From NCBI RefSeq assembly GCF_017642925.1, contig NZ_JAEPOL010000021.1:1-58354 (forward strand): DNA of 58,354 bases. The letters are read 5' to 3'. The notes beneath the pieces are model-generated. The model had not been told where the DNA came from. It searched no databases and saw nothing but the letters and a program-made list of their open reading frames with translations. Position 1 is the stretch's first letter, and the number at the start of each line of letters is the position of its first letter. Positions 37,155 to 46,258 of this stretch are shown here, one piece after another. The translations under genes were made by a program, and so were the position numbers. The stretch comes from Maricaulis sp. Lineage in GTDB: Bacteria; Pseudomonadota; Alphaproteobacteria; Caulobacterales; Maricaulaceae.

Positions 37155-37168
37155 ACGCCACGTGGCGT
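37155..37168. promoter_or_regulatory. Perfect 14-bp palindrome before the receptor operon
   Basis: ACGCCACGTGGCGT, centred on CACGTG, ends 31 bases before the first gene of the periplasmic protein / TonB receptor / chemoreceptor operon. It could be an operator for a dimeric regulator or form an RNA hairpin in the leader. No known regulator can be assigned from sequence alone. Confidence 0.4.
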
Positions 37169-37199
37169 TCCCCAAAGACAAAGGGCAGGGGCCTTACAT

Positions 37200-37709
37200 A
37201 TGCGTTTTCTGATTCTGCCGGTACTCGCCGGCGCTCTCATTTCATCTCCGGTTTTCGCCGAAACCTCGCAGCGTGACCTTGAAGTGATCGGCCGCGCGCT
37301 GGGCTTCATGGAAGGCGTCAGCGGGTCAGACCGGACTGTTGCCATCGTGTACGACGCCGGCAGCGAAGCCGAAGCACAGGCTCTGGCCGGCGCCATGTCC
37401 GGCGGCCTGTCGGCTGGCCGCGTCACGCTGAATGCGCGCCTCGTTCCGATGGCCGATGCGGGCAGCCTGTCCGGCGCTCACGCCGCGGTCCTGCTGGGCT
37501 CGGCGTCCGGCGATGCCGGCGTCTTCTCCGCCGCCAGCTCGGCCGGCGTGATGACCGTTTCCACCGATATGGGCTGCGTTGAAAGCGGCCAGTGCGTGAT
37601 GGGTGTCCAGAGCGCCCCGTCGGTCCGCATCGTCGTCAATCGCGGTGCCGCCGACGCCTCGTCGGTCTCCTTCGCGGCCGCCTTCGCGATGATGATCGAA
37701 GAAATCTAG
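37200..37709 (+). CDS. Periplasmic YfiR-like protein (putative)
   Basis: A 169-residue exported protein with signal peptide cleaved after SSPVFA. The body alternates strands and helices: VAIVYDAGSEAEAQALAGAM, HAAVLLGSASGDAG, VMTVSTDMGCVESGQCVMGV (two cysteines that may form a disulfide) and VRIVVNRGAADASSVSFAAAF. The order recalls YfiR/DUF4154 proteins, which are periplasmic signalling partners often encoded beside TonB receptors and membrane signalling proteins; a small solute-binding protein is an alternative. It is first in an operon with the receptor and the chemoreceptor. Confidence 0.5.
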   Translation: MRFLILPVLAGALISSPVFAETSQRDLEVIGRALGFMEGVSGSDRTVAIVYDAGSEAEAQALAGAMSGGLSAGRVTLNARLVPMADAGSLSGAHAAVLLGSASGDAGVFSAASSAGVMTVSTDMGCVESGQCVMGVQSAPSVRIVVNRGAADASSVSFAAAFAMMIEEI

Positions 37710-37738
37710 ACCGGACAGGATCCAGAAGAGTTACGACC

Positions 37739-39754
37739 ATGAAAAAGCAAATTCTCACCACTTCCATTTCTGCACTGGTGGCCGGTCTTGCCTGGCAGGC
37801 CGGCGCTTCGGCTCAAACCCTCGACTACACGGCGATGAGCGAACTGTTCGGCGAACCGGTCACGGCCGGTGCCACGGGCGCCCCGCAGCGCGCGTCCGAC
37901 GTTCCCGCCACGATGGTGATCATCACCGGCGAGGACATCCGCCGTTTCCCGGAACGCGATATCCCGGGCATCCTGCGTCACTATGCCGGTATGGATGTGA
38001 CCCGCTATGGCTTCGGCGACGGCCAGGTCAATATCCGCGGTGCCGCGACCGGCTATACGCCGCGCCTCCTGGTGCTGGTGAACGGCCGTGAAGTCTATCT
38101 CGACAGCTATGGCTACACCGCCTGGGCGACCCTGCCGGTGCAGCTGGACGAGATCCAGCAGATCGAGGTTGTGAAGGGCGCCCAGTCGGCACTCTACGGC
38201 TTCAACGCCGTGTCCGGCGTGGTCAATATCATCACGCGCAATCCGGAACTGGGCAATTACGCCACTGCGCATGTCGATGGCGGTACGGACAGTTACACCG
38301 ACCTGTCGCTGGTTGCGGCCTACGGCTTCGGGGATCGCGCCTCGGTCCGCTTCAGCCTGGGCTCGACGCGCGCCGACGAGTTCGGCGGCTATCCGGGCAA
38401 TACCGGTGCGGCCGGCTTCGGCGATGTCGAATTCTCCCGCGACACGCTGGCGCTGGAAGGCCGTTTCGCCCTGACGAACAAGGTGAACCTGACCACCGAG
38501 TTCACGCATTCCGAAGTGAACCAGGTGGAAAGCACCAGCATCGCGCTGGCTGCCGAGAGCGAATACGAGATCACCTCCTATCGCGCCGGTGTCGAAGCCG
38601 ATACCGATCTCGGCTTCCTGACGGTCTCCGGCTTCCGCAATGAGGTCGAGGTGCTCTACAGCTTCGGCCTGAACGAGACCTCGCTGACGGCCTTTGCGGT
38701 CGAGGACCTGTTCAAGGTCGGCACGCGCAACACGATCCGCCTGTCGGCCGAGTATCGCGACGGCGAGTCCAACTCCTTCCCGGCCCCGGGCAATGGCGAT
38801 TTCGGCTATGAGACCCTGGCCGCGTCGGTGATGTGGAACCGCAAGTTCTCCGACAGCATCGAGCTGACCCTGGCCGGCCGCTACGACCATGTGGACTGGA
38901 GCCGTGACGGCGATCTCGATCCGGCGCTCTACCCGTTCTCGCGGGAAGACTATGACGTCACGATCGAGGAATTCAGCTACAATGCTGCGCTTGTCTGGCG
39001 TCCGGAATTCGGCGGCACGATGCGCTTCTCGACGGGCCGCGGCGTGCTGGCGCCGACGATGTTCGACATCGGTTTCGGCCTGCCGGTAACGGTGGGCGGC
39101 AATACGCTGGTCATCTCCGGCGACCCCAATATCGAACCGGCCATCGTGACCAATTACGAGATCGCCTATGACCGGGCCCTGTCGCCGACGGTCGATCTGC
39201 GGGCTGCGGTCTTCTACCACGAGACCGAGAAGGACCGCGGTGCCTTCGGTCCGGTGCCGGATCTCTTCCCGCCGGCCGTGAATGCGCCGGTCTTCCTGTT
39301 CGGCAATCGCGGCGATACCGCGACGACCGGTGCCGAGGTCACGCTCGACGGCAATCCGGAAGGTCCGTGGAACTGGTCGGTGAACTACACGCTCCAGTCC
39401 GTCGAGGACGATCTTTCGCCCTTCGGCGTCAACACGGTGCGTGACTATGAAGGCGCCACGCCGAGCCATCTGGCGAATGCCCGTGTCGGCTGGACCGGCG
39501 AGCGTTTCCGCGCCGATGTGCTGGTCAATTATGTCTCGAGCACGGATGTGCCGATGCAGCCGGTCTTCGGTGCGGTGTCGCGCGTGTCTGTTGACGATGT
39601 GATCTCTGCCTCCTTCCGCGGCGAATACGTCATCAACGATCACCTGTCGGTCGCGCTGAACGCCCAGAACGCGAATTTTGGCGATGGTGAGCAGACCAAT
39701 GCCAATACGTTAACTGAATCGCGGTTCTGGTTGTCACTCCGCGCAGGTTTCTAG
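37739..39754 (+). CDS. TonB-dependent outer-membrane receptor
   Basis: A 671-residue receptor with signal peptide (to about residue 26). The plug domain shows PATMVIITGEDIRRFPERDIPGIL, VNIRGAATGYTPRLLVLVNGR and IEVVKGAQSALYGFNAVSGVVNIIT, the standard plug motifs, and the barrel ends in an aromatic residue (LRAGF). It imports a ligand too large for porins, powered by TonB. The ligand is not evident. It follows the YfiR-like gene by 29 bases and precedes the chemoreceptor gene by 72. Confidence 0.92.
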   Translation: MKKQILTTSISALVAGLAWQAGASAQTLDYTAMSELFGEPVTAGATGAPQRASDVPATMVIITGEDIRRFPERDIPGILRHYAGMDVTRYGFGDGQVNIRGAATGYTPRLLVLVNGREVYLDSYGYTAWATLPVQLDEIQQIEVVKGAQSALYGFNAVSGVVNIITRNPELGNYATAHVDGGTDSYTDLSLVAAYGFGDRASVRFSLGSTRADEFGGYPGNTGAAGFGDVEFSRDTLALEGRFALTNKVNLTTEFTHSEVNQVESTSIALAAESEYEITSYRAGVEADTDLGFLTVSGFRNEVEVLYSFGLNETSLTAFAVEDLFKVGTRNTIRLSAEYRDGESNSFPAPGNGDFGYETLAASVMWNRKFSDSIELTLAGRYDHVDWSRDGDLDPALYPFSREDYDVTIEEFSYNAALVWRPEFGGTMRFSTGRGVLAPTMFDIGFGLPVTVGGNTLVISGDPNIEPAIVTNYEIAYDRALSPTVDLRAAVFYHETEKDRGAFGPVPDLFPPAVNAPVFLFGNRGDTATTGAEVTLDGNPEGPWNWSVNYTLQSVEDDLSPFGVNTVRDYEGATPSHLANARVGWTGERFRADVLVNYVSSTDVPMQPVFGAVSRVSVDDVISASFRGEYVINDHLSVALNAQNANFGDGEQTNANTLTESRFWLSLRAGF

Positions 39755-39826
39755 CGGTAATTGCGTCCCGCCGCACACAGTGCGGCGGGACGGCTATCCG
39801 GTGGGCACCGGAAGAGGAGAGGGAAT

Positions 39827-41524
39827 ATGGGCAAGGCATCTCGTTTCAGTCTTTCGATCGCGCAATCCTTTGCGGTCGCGCCGATCGCGGCCATCCTGGC
39901 GCTGACCGGCGTTGCGGGTTTGGGGACCTGGGCGCTGCTCAATGCGTCGCACACCCAGGATGAAGTCATCGGCGACATGAATGCCGGCCTGCGGCTCACC
40001 GAATTCCAGGCCCGGCTGGAAGCCATCAATGCCGATGTGCTGAGCATCGTCACACGCCAGGCCGCCGGTGACAGCGTTGACGTTCTGGCCGGCTTCGAGG
40101 CCGTGGCCGGACGGGTGGACGGTCTGTCCGACAGTATCGAGACCCTGCGTCCCTTTGCCGAAGAGGCCGGCCGCGGCGACACGATCAACGAGCTGGTCGA
40201 ACAGCTCGCACTCTACAAGGATGCGCTGGACTTCGTCGGCCAGATGCTGGAACTCGATTTTGCCAGCTCGGTCGCTTTCCTGCAGCCCTTCGACGAAGTG
40301 TTCGACGGTATCAATGCCGATCTTACGGCCCTGGCCGCACACGCGGCAGAACTCTCCGAGCAGGACGTTGCGGCCGCGCAGCGCACATCGAACACCTCGA
40401 TTGCGATCTTCCTCTCGCTGGCCGTGATTGCCGGTGCGGGCCTGATTGCGGTTTCCGTTCTCTTCGGCCGCCGGACCGCGAAGTCCGTGCGGACGATTGC
40501 AGATGCGACGGAAGTCCTGGCGACTGGCGACTACTCGCTCGATATCGACGCACTGCAGCGCTCGGACGAGCTGGGTGCTGTGGTGGAAAGTCTCAAGCGC
40601 TTCCGCGACAACGGCCTGAAAGCCGAGCAGCTGGAAGCGGATACGCGTGCCCAGGCGGAATCCAATGAGCGCCGTGCCGCCCGCCTGAACGAGCTGGCGC
40701 ACAGTTTCGATGCCGATGTCCGGGCGATGCTGCGCGAAGTCAGCGAAGCGTGCAGCGGCATGGCGGCCATCGCCCAGCAATTGTCGCAGGCCGCATCGGA
40801 AGGCTCGCAGCAGAGCGACCAGATGGCATCCTATGCCTCCGAAGCATCCTCGAATGTTGAATCCGTGGCGGCTGCGGCAGAAGAATTGTCAGCCTCGATC
40901 GCGGAAGTGACCCAGCAGATCCAGGGGTCCTCGACGATGGCGTCGCAGGCCGACGAGCGTGCCAAGAGCGTGCGCACGGTGGTCGGCAATCTCGGCGCCG
41001 CGGCGCAGGAGATCGGCCAGGTCGTCCAGCTGATCAACGACATCTCCGAGCAGACCAATCTTCTCGCCCTGAACGCGACCATCGAGGCCGCCCGTGCGGG
41101 CGAGGCCGGCAAGGGCTTCGCGGTCGTGGCGTCGGAAGTGAAATCGCTGGCGGCCCAGACCGCCCAGGCCACCGACGATATCCGCGAACGCATCCAGGCG
41201 ATCCAGGATGCGGCGGCAACCTCGTCGGCCTCGATCGAGGACGTGACCCGCGCGGTCGGCGAAATCAGCCAGACCTCTGCCGCGATCGCGGCGGCTGCGG
41301 AAGAGCAGAGCGCCTCGACGCGGGAAATCTCGTCGTCCGTGTCGCAGGCCGCCACCAGCGCCCGCTCGGTTTCGGAAAATGTCGAGGCGGTGTCGCGCTC
41401 GGCCCGTCAGACCGGCGAGGCGTCGCAGGACGTGCTGCAGGCCGTGCAGACCGTTTCCGAGCGCGCCGAGCGCCTCAACAAGACCGTGGAAAGCTTCCTG
41501 ACGGAGGTTCGCAAGGCCGGCTGA
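39827..41524 (+). CDS. Methyl-accepting chemotaxis protein
   Basis: A 565-residue chemoreceptor: TM1 at residues about 14-36, a helical periplasmic domain of roughly 160 residues, TM2 near 200-222, a HAMP domain and the signalling coiled coil. The hairpin tip [29 protein letters not shown] is fully conserved, so it should contact CheA/CheW. No C-terminal CheR-binding pentapeptide is present. Placement after the TonB receptor suggests that it senses the receptor's ligand or the periplasmic partner; that is inference. A strong terminator follows. Confidence 0.93.
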   Translation: MGKASRFSLSIAQSFAVAPIAAILALTGVAGLGTWALLNASHTQDEVIGDMNAGLRLTEFQARLEAINADVLSIVTRQAAGDSVDVLAGFEAVAGRVDGLSDSIETLRPFAEEAGRGDTINELVEQLALYKDALDFVGQMLELDFASSVAFLQPFDEVFDGINADLTALAAHAAELSEQDVAAAQRTSNTSIAIFLSLAVIAGAGLIAVSVLFGRRTAKSVRTIADATEVLATGDYSLDIDALQRSDELGAVVESLKRFRDNGLKAEQLEADTRAQAESNERRAARLNELAHSFDADVRAMLREVSEACSGMAAIAQQLSQAASEGSQQSDQMASYASEASSNVESVAAAAEELSASIAEVTQQIQGSSTMASQADERAKSVRTVVGNLGAAAQEIGQVVQLINDISEQTNLLALNATIEAARAGEAGKGFAVVASEVKSLAAQTAQATDDIRERIQAIQDAAATSSASIEDVTRAVGEISQTSAAIAAAAEEQSASTREISSSVSQAATSARSVSENVEAVSRSARQTGEASQDVLQAVQTVSERAERLNKTVESFLTEVRKAG

Positions 41525-41557
41525 TCTCCCCCCTCCTGACGCCGCCTTGCAACGTTG

Positions 41558-41604
41558 AAGGCCCGGCACCGGCTCCCCTCCCGGTACCGGGCCTTCTTGT
41601 TTTT
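41558..41604 (+). terminator. Rho-independent terminator after the chemoreceptor
   Basis: A 15-bp stem with a single mismatch (AAGGCCCGGCACCGG at 41558 and CCGGTACCGGGCCTT at 41581) and an 8-base loop is followed by CTTGTTTTT. It starts 33 bases after the operon's last stop and lies just before the 3' end of the convergent hydrolase gene, whose stop begins at 41609. Confidence 0.9.
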
Positions 41605-41608
41605 CGGC

Positions 41609-42745
41609 TCAGCGCTCGCCCAGGGCGCGGGCGGGCAGGTAGATGATCTGGGCCGCCAGATCGGTCAGTACGCCGATACCGGTCGAGCGTACATGGGTCG
41701 ACTCGCCCATCAGCGCATCGTTCAGAACGCCGCTGGAGGACAGGCGCATCAGGGTGGGAGAGCTGGCGAAAGTAGTGTGATTGATGAAGCCGCGGCCATC
41801 GGCAAGCGGTGACAGGTCCAGTACGGCGACGCCGAGTTCGTTCAGCTCATCCCGATAGGCACCGGATCCGATGCGCGGATGTCCGCCGCCACGAAGCTGC
41901 TGGGACAGGAAGAGCGCGCGGTCGCGGCTGGAGGAAAACACCGCCAGGTGCTGGGGCGGCGGGTCGAGCGAGGCCAGCTGCATGCGGAACACGTCGAAGT
42001 CGATGTCCGGGGAGGCGAGCAGAACCGGGTCGATCTTTTCCAGCACATCGCTGCGGCCCCGCAGGCTGAGCTCACGCAGGGCCTCCATCGTCACCAGCGC
42101 GCCCATGGAATGGGCCAGGATCGTGATGCCCATGGTCTGGGTGTCGGCCAGCATGACCAGCGTTTCGGCCAGCCCGTCGCGGGCAAATTGCGCACTGTCG
42201 CGGTCATAGAGATAGGCCGGAAGCCGTCCGGCCGAGGGCCAGGCATAATGGACGCCGACACCGGGAATGCCGAAATCATTGAGAACCTGCGCGTTGAGAT
42301 AAAGCCCGTCGGAGAAGGGCGTATTGAAGCCGTGCACGAAGAGGAAGATGCGCCGCTCGTCCAGTGCGATCGGGGCCAGGGCCTCATCGATCCGGCTGAT
42401 GAAGTCCGATCCGTCCGCGAGGTTTTCGAACCCCGTCAGCGCAAACTCGCGGGCGGGGTTGGCGCGCCGGGAGGGCAGGCTGACGCTGCCCGGTTCGCGA
42501 TTGTGCGGAACCCAGACACCGGCCTCTGCGAAATAGAGGGCGTCCCCGCGGCCGGGACCGAAGCGGACCGCCGGATCGTCTGACGGGGTGCGCGTCGTGG
42601 CGATGAAAACGGTTTCGTCGCTGCCCTTGGCTTCGCCCGGGTCCACTACCGGCAGGCGCGCCGGATTGGAGGCGCAGGCGGCCGTCATCGTGAGGACGGC
42701 AAGCACGATGCCCAGCAGGCGGGCTGGCGATGCAGGAGAGGACAT
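41609..42745 (-). CDS. Lipoprotein alpha/beta hydrolase (DUF900-like)
   Basis: A 378-residue protein with a lipoprotein signal (VLTMTAAC, Cys near residue 23). The hydrolase core has FLFVHGFNTPFSDG, the nucleophile elbow ILAHSMGALVTMEAL and ASPDIDFDVF, all of which match DUF900 esterase-like proteins, often linked to VWA or signalling genes. ATG at 42745 gives the signal peptide directly. It is a solitary gene whose promoter region abuts the island boundary at 42875. Confidence 0.8.
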   Translation of the reverse strand: MSSPASPARLLGIVLAVLTMTAACASNPARLPVVDPGEAKGSDETVFIATTRTPSDDPAVRFGPGRGDALYFAEAGVWVPHNREPGSVSLPSRRANPAREFALTGFENLADGSDFISRIDEALAPIALDERRIFLFVHGFNTPFSDGLYLNAQVLNDFGIPGVGVHYAWPSAGRLPAYLYDRDSAQFARDGLAETLVMLADTQTMGITILAHSMGALVTMEALRELSLRGRSDVLEKIDPVLLASPDIDFDVFRMQLASLDPPPQHLAVFSSSRDRALFLSQQLRGGGHPRIGSGAYRDELNELGVAVLDLSPLADGRGFINHTTFASSPTLMRLSSSGVLNDALMGESTHVRSTGIGVLTDLAAQIIYLPARALGER

Positions 42746-42874
42746 GCGGCACTTTCCCCGGGGGCAGAGCAGGCGATGCCGCATCCCTAGGCATTTGCGC
42801 GTGCCGTGGCAACGTCAAGCCGGACCGCGCGGGGACGGGATAACCCGGTTTCCCGGGAAAGCGAGGAAGAGTGT

Positions 42875-42890
42875 TGGTGCGCCCACAAGG
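42875..42890. repeat. Left attachment-site repeat (att)
   Basis: TGGTGCGCCCACAAGG is an exact duplicate of the last 16 bases of the tRNA-Lys gene on the same orientation. No tRNA structure surrounds this copy, so it is the displaced tRNA end left on the far side of the inserted DNA. Confidence 0.8.
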
Positions 42891-43158
42891 GCGATTTGCC
42901 TCACCGCTGAGTTTCCCAGCAATAGCAAATATCTATAGATCTCGTCGCAATATAGGAGACCCTTCGGTCACTTCGGGTAGTGAAAACCACTTCTGAATCA
43001 GGGCGTATAATTTTGCATCGTTGGTTGTGTCTTACACACATGATGCAAAGGGGGTGCCCGGCGATGACTTGGGGGGTCTTTGAGATGATCCTAGGGGGCT
43101 ATGGGGGGAACCCGGCTCGCTCGGTTATCAAGAAGGGGTCACAGGGTTTTCGGGAAAT

Positions 43159-43311
43159 CTAGTGTCCCCACTCCGCCAGAAGCCCAATAACTAGCGTGAC
43201 CCCTAAGCTCAACCAGGGCACGATTTTGGGAATACGCCAGTCATCCGCCTTGAATACGAGCGTGATGGTGCCGACGAACGAGAATGCGAACAGTACGTAT
43301 AACCAATCCAT
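43159..43311 (-). CDS. Small two-helix membrane protein
   Basis: A 50-residue frame reading MDWLYVLFAFSFVGTITLVF, a short polar turn (KADDWRIPK), then VPWLSLGVTLVIGLLAEWGH. Two hydrophobic helices around a charged loop make a clean hairpin membrane protein, and the stop follows a plausible terminal His. The ribosome site is weak. No family is recognised. It lies in the AT-richer island; a frame on the opposite strand over the same bases has no protein-like character. Confidence 0.5.
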   Translation of the reverse strand: MDWLYVLFAFSFVGTITLVFKADDWRIPKIVPWLSLGVTLVIGLLAEWGH

Positions 43312-43608
43312 CACGCCAACCCGCTTCGACTCACGCGAAATAAACCTAACGGAAGGCGCGATACAAACAGCCCGTTTTGCGCGAAGCCACTACCCCAGGG
43401 TTATTCCATCCCCACACATACCTGCCGGCTTTCTACCTCTACTCAAATCATGTGCCCGAAAGCCGTAAGAAGGCGCCGCGAGGCAAACGAAAGAGGCACC
43501 TCACAGCCTTACATGGCATAATAGCGTCAAGCTAGATTCGGTTATGGATTTTCATGTTCCGCTTTTGTTCGGTGCATGGTACCGATGTGATCGAAAGGAG
43601 GATTTAGA

Positions 43609-43869
43609 ATGAAAGATAACTACAACCGCTCAATCACCCTTCACTGCGAAACTTGTGGTGGAACGGACTTCCGCCACGATGATGAAGACGATAGCTCGCC
43701 TGTGACGTGCGCTGGGTGCGACCGGGAATATCTTCGGTCAGAGCTTATCGAACTCAATTACGAACACATCGAAGCCGAAAAACAGGAGATGCTGTCCGAA
43801 ATTCAAAAGGACGTTAAAGACGACATAAAAAAGATGTTTAAGAGGTCAAAGTGGATATCAATCAAATAG
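43609..43869 (+). CDS. Small zinc-ribbon protein
   Basis: An 86-residue protein preceded by a strong AGGAGG. Two CxxC pairs (CETCGG and CAGC) about 20 residues apart form a probable zinc ribbon; the rest is an acidic and then Lys-rich helix (AEKQEMLSEIQKDVKDDIKKMFK). It resembles small zinc-ribbon adaptor proteins of mobile elements but no named family is evident. Its last 19 bases overlap the start of the next gene, so the two form an operon. Confidence 0.65.
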   Translation: MKDNYNRSITLHCETCGGTDFRHDDEDDSSPVTCAGCDREYLRSELIELNYEHIEAEKQEMLSEIQKDVKDDIKKMFKRSKWISIK

Positions 43870-44321
43870 GAGTTGCAATCGCCGGTCTTTCGTTGATCGG
43901 CTCGGCCGTCACTTTCGTTCGTGGTGAAATTAGAGCGCGAAACCAAAAAGATTTCGAGCGTGTGCAACACGAACTTAATGAGCAACTTCTTGCGCGAGAA
44001 CGAGAACTCGATGCGAATATGAAATCTGCTGACCTGTCAGCCAATCTCATCAAGGTGGATAAGTTTAGCTACCGCGTGAGAGTATTCAATAGAGGTGCTA
44101 CCGCTGCAAAAAACGTCAGATTGGAAGTCGAAGAAGGATCAGAATTGATTGATAGCAGATTTCTGAAAAGCATGTTTCCGTATGAAAAGCTCGACAAACA
44201 TCAAAAAGTCGACGTAAGGTCGAACGTTATATTTTCTAAAAAAGACAAACACATATTAAAAATAATATGGGATGACGACTCTGGAAACAACAAGCGATCT
44301 ACTGTATATCTATCCATTTAA
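43851..44321 (+). CDS. Membrane-anchored protein with probable beta-sandwich domain
   Basis: A 156-residue protein starting at GTG 43851, preceded by AGAGG. Residues about 5-24 are a transmembrane helix, residues 25-60 a charged coiled coil (KDFERVQHELNEQLLARERELD), and the rest beta-rich: YRVRVFNRGATAAKNVRLEVEEG is a typical strand pair of an immunoglobulin-like or CARDB-like fold. Codons are AT-rich. It follows the zinc-ribbon gene by overlap. The convergent gene 44341-45051 has a similar anchor-plus-beta design. Confidence 0.6.
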   Translation: MDINQIGVAIAGLSLIGSAVTFVRGEIRARNQKDFERVQHELNEQLLARERELDANMKSADLSANLIKVDKFSYRVRVFNRGATAAKNVRLEVEEGSELIDSRFLKSMFPYEKLDKHQKVDVRSNVIFSKKDKHILKIIWDDDSGNNKRSTVYLSI

Positions 44322-44340
44322 ATGCGGCGTCTTTTTAAAC

Positions 44341-45051
44341 CTAATCTTGGTTCTCGCCGCCTTCTGTGCCTCGCTCCTCCCGCCACCGCCTCATGGCTTC
44401 CTCTTGCAGTTCTATCTGCGCCTGTCGATCTTCCGAGGTGTACGTATCAACTTTTAGCGTTCGACTGCCGTTTGCAATACGATCCCAAGCCTCTCGAAAT
44501 CTCTTGAACTCCTTAGCAAGCTCGATCTCAGGACTCGCCCCTCCGAGCCACGACACGTTTTGCCAACCGCCCATATCAATTTCGTATGCCATGGTTAGCT
44601 TTTGCGAACTACTCGGATGCCTCTTCCAGCTGATATTTGCTGCAAATTTCTTCCCCACTGCATCGTTGAAATGACACTGAGTTGTACGAATCGCCTGACC
44701 TGGCCGGAGAACACTAAGATGGCTCAGCGGGATATTGGCGCCAGGCTTTAACTCTCTATGTCGAGGCAGAGGCGGGTCAAACTCGACCTCAATATCAAAA
44801 GCCGGAGCGTTCCCCGTATTTTGAACCACCAGCTCCAAATAGATAATCGACCACTTGTTCGGCTCAAGTGAGGCGACGACTTGGGGCTGTGAAGATGCAC
44901 TAGCGAGTCTCCAGGTCACTACGGCCAAAACGGCGGTAAGTGCAGCGAGTATCACCGTCGCCCCCGCAGTCACCCACGCCGACCAGTCGGGGCCAACAAT
45001 AGCCAGAGCCTGGCTTGCCTCGGTTGTCACAGGACTTGCTATTTCGATCAT
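44341..45051 (-). CDS. Membrane-anchored protein with beta-sandwich domain
   Basis: A 236-residue protein. The ATG at 45051 has AGGAG upstream. A transmembrane helix (AWVTAGATVILAALTAVLAVVTWRL) is followed by a beta domain with YLELVVQNTGNAPAFDIEVEFDPPLP, the pattern of a CARDB/DUF-type adhesion or effector-anchoring fold, and a helical, charged C-terminal tail. It matches the layout of the gene at 43851, which faces it tail to tail with 19 bases between stops. Function unknown. Confidence 0.65.
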   Translation of the reverse strand: MIEIASPVTTEASQALAIVGPDWSAWVTAGATVILAALTAVLAVVTWRLASASSQPQVVASLEPNKWSIIYLELVVQNTGNAPAFDIEVEFDPPLPRHRELKPGANIPLSHLSVLRPGQAIRTTQCHFNDAVGKKFAANISWKRHPSSSQKLTMAYEIDMGGWQNVSWLGGASPEIELAKEFKRFREAWDRIANGSRTLKVDTYTSEDRQAQIELQEEAMRRWREERGTEGGENQD

Positions 45052-45290
45052 CCGATCTCCTAGGGCTTCAATAGGTGCGGTCCTTAGTGCGCCGCCCGAC
45101 ATCGGGACCTATCGGGCGTCGAACTCGGGGAGAGCTTCGGTGTCCGTCAGGGTGAGCATCTCGAACAGCTCTGCCCATGTCCAAAGGATCGCTACGCGGC
45201 CGCATATACGTTGAAGCTATCGGGAGAACTTGAGATCGCCAATCCGCTCAAAATCGAGACACAAAGCTGTATCCATGGAGGGTAGCGCTC

Positions 45291-45971
45291 ATGCCGCAAG
45301 GAGATGAACGACTGGCCGCGATACCGTGCATCAATCCTGAATCTTCGATTTATGAAGTGCTTGGCGAATTCATTGTCGATTTCGCGATCATGGAGAACAT
45401 GCTCAGGCAGCTTCTTCTAGCGGCAGTCGAGGCCGAAATTCAGGCGGGTTACTTTTTGGTGGGACGCATGGATGCGGGGGCACTGTTGCCGAAGATCCGT
45501 GCGACGTTGACTCAAAAGCGAGCGGGCTCGGATCATTTTGGGAAGTTTCTGTCAGACTTGAAGCAAGTGACGGTGTTCAGAAATCTTGTGGTTCACAAGG
45601 CGCCGACGCCTGATCACAATGACAATTCTATTACCTACTACAATTTTGGCGACACCGTTGCGGGACCGGCGGGAGAGAAGACATATAGCGCCGCGTTTGT
45701 GCGCCACATGTCATACTACGTGAAGTGTGCGAACTCAGACCTCATAGAGGCGCGGTCCTCTTACGAGGCAATCTCGAAGGTCGGATCGCCAAGAAATGTT
45801 CGGCGGGAGTTCCCCAAAGGGCCTCCTAAATACTCCGATCAACCCTGCCGTCCGATTCCCACAGTAACACCGCCAACTCAGTACGATCCGTCTCAGGTGG
45901 GATGGCACAAGCCGACTACAGACCTGACCGAGGAGCCTTATCGATGGGCATTTCGGGATGACGAGCGTTAG
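45291..45971 (+). CDS. Hypothetical protein with RNxxxH (HEPN-like) motif
   Basis: A 226-residue protein. The first 110 residues are helical (EFIVDFAIMENMLRQLLLAAVEAEI...). FRNLVVHK gives Arg97-Asn98-x3-His102, the RNxxxH form of the HEPN ribonuclease motif. The C-terminal part is Pro- and Arg-rich. HEPN proteins often act as toxins or as effectors of antiphage systems; whether this one is an RNase is inference from a single motif. It has an upstream GGAGGG and lies at the right end of the island, just inside the tRNA. Confidence 0.5.
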   Translation: MPQGDERLAAIPCINPESSIYEVLGEFIVDFAIMENMLRQLLLAAVEAEIQAGYFLVGRMDAGALLPKIRATLTQKRAGSDHFGKFLSDLKQVTVFRNLVVHKAPTPDHNDNSITYYNFGDTVAGPAGEKTYSAAFVRHMSYYVKCANSDLIEARSSYEAISKVGSPRNVRREFPKGPPKYSDQPCRPIPTVTPPTQYDPSQVGWHKPTTDLTEEPYRWAFRDDER

Positions 45972-46072
45972 CGTGACTGCCCTATTTTTTGCCCTATTAA
46001 ATTCTCTGCTGTGAGCCGGGCTCCGGCGCTATCATGTTGTTTTTGTATGGAAAAAATATTGACCGGTAGAAG

Positions 46073-46148
<76 letters not shown>

Positions 46149-46258
46149 GCCGGTCGGGAGCGCGGAAAATACGCAGGATCGTGACAAAATCAAGTCACTC
46201 CTTACGCGCCACGCACATGGCAGGCATGCGCGTGGCGCAGGGCTGGGCGGGCGGCCGT

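Noticed and set aside
37706-39643. Long open frame (645 codons) opposite the TonB receptor, and similar antisense frames over hflK (6235-7407), the protease (8488-10029) and rodA/symporter (18196-20280)
   Set aside because: Their translations are rich in Arg, His, Asp and Gly with no domain signature, as expected for antisense frames in GC-rich genes, while the opposite strand encodes clear conserved proteins.
42980-43468. Two plus-strand frames of 60 and 90 codons in the island
   Set aside because: No ribosome sites, no hydrophobic or domain pattern; the second lies over the better-supported minus-strand 50-residue frame.
45109-45216. Minus-strand frame of about 35 codons ending ...LTLTDTEALPEFDAR
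   Set aside because: The peptide looks protein-like and could be the remnant of a broken gene in the island, but it has no start codon in frame and an upstream stop, so no gene or named pseudogene can be supported.
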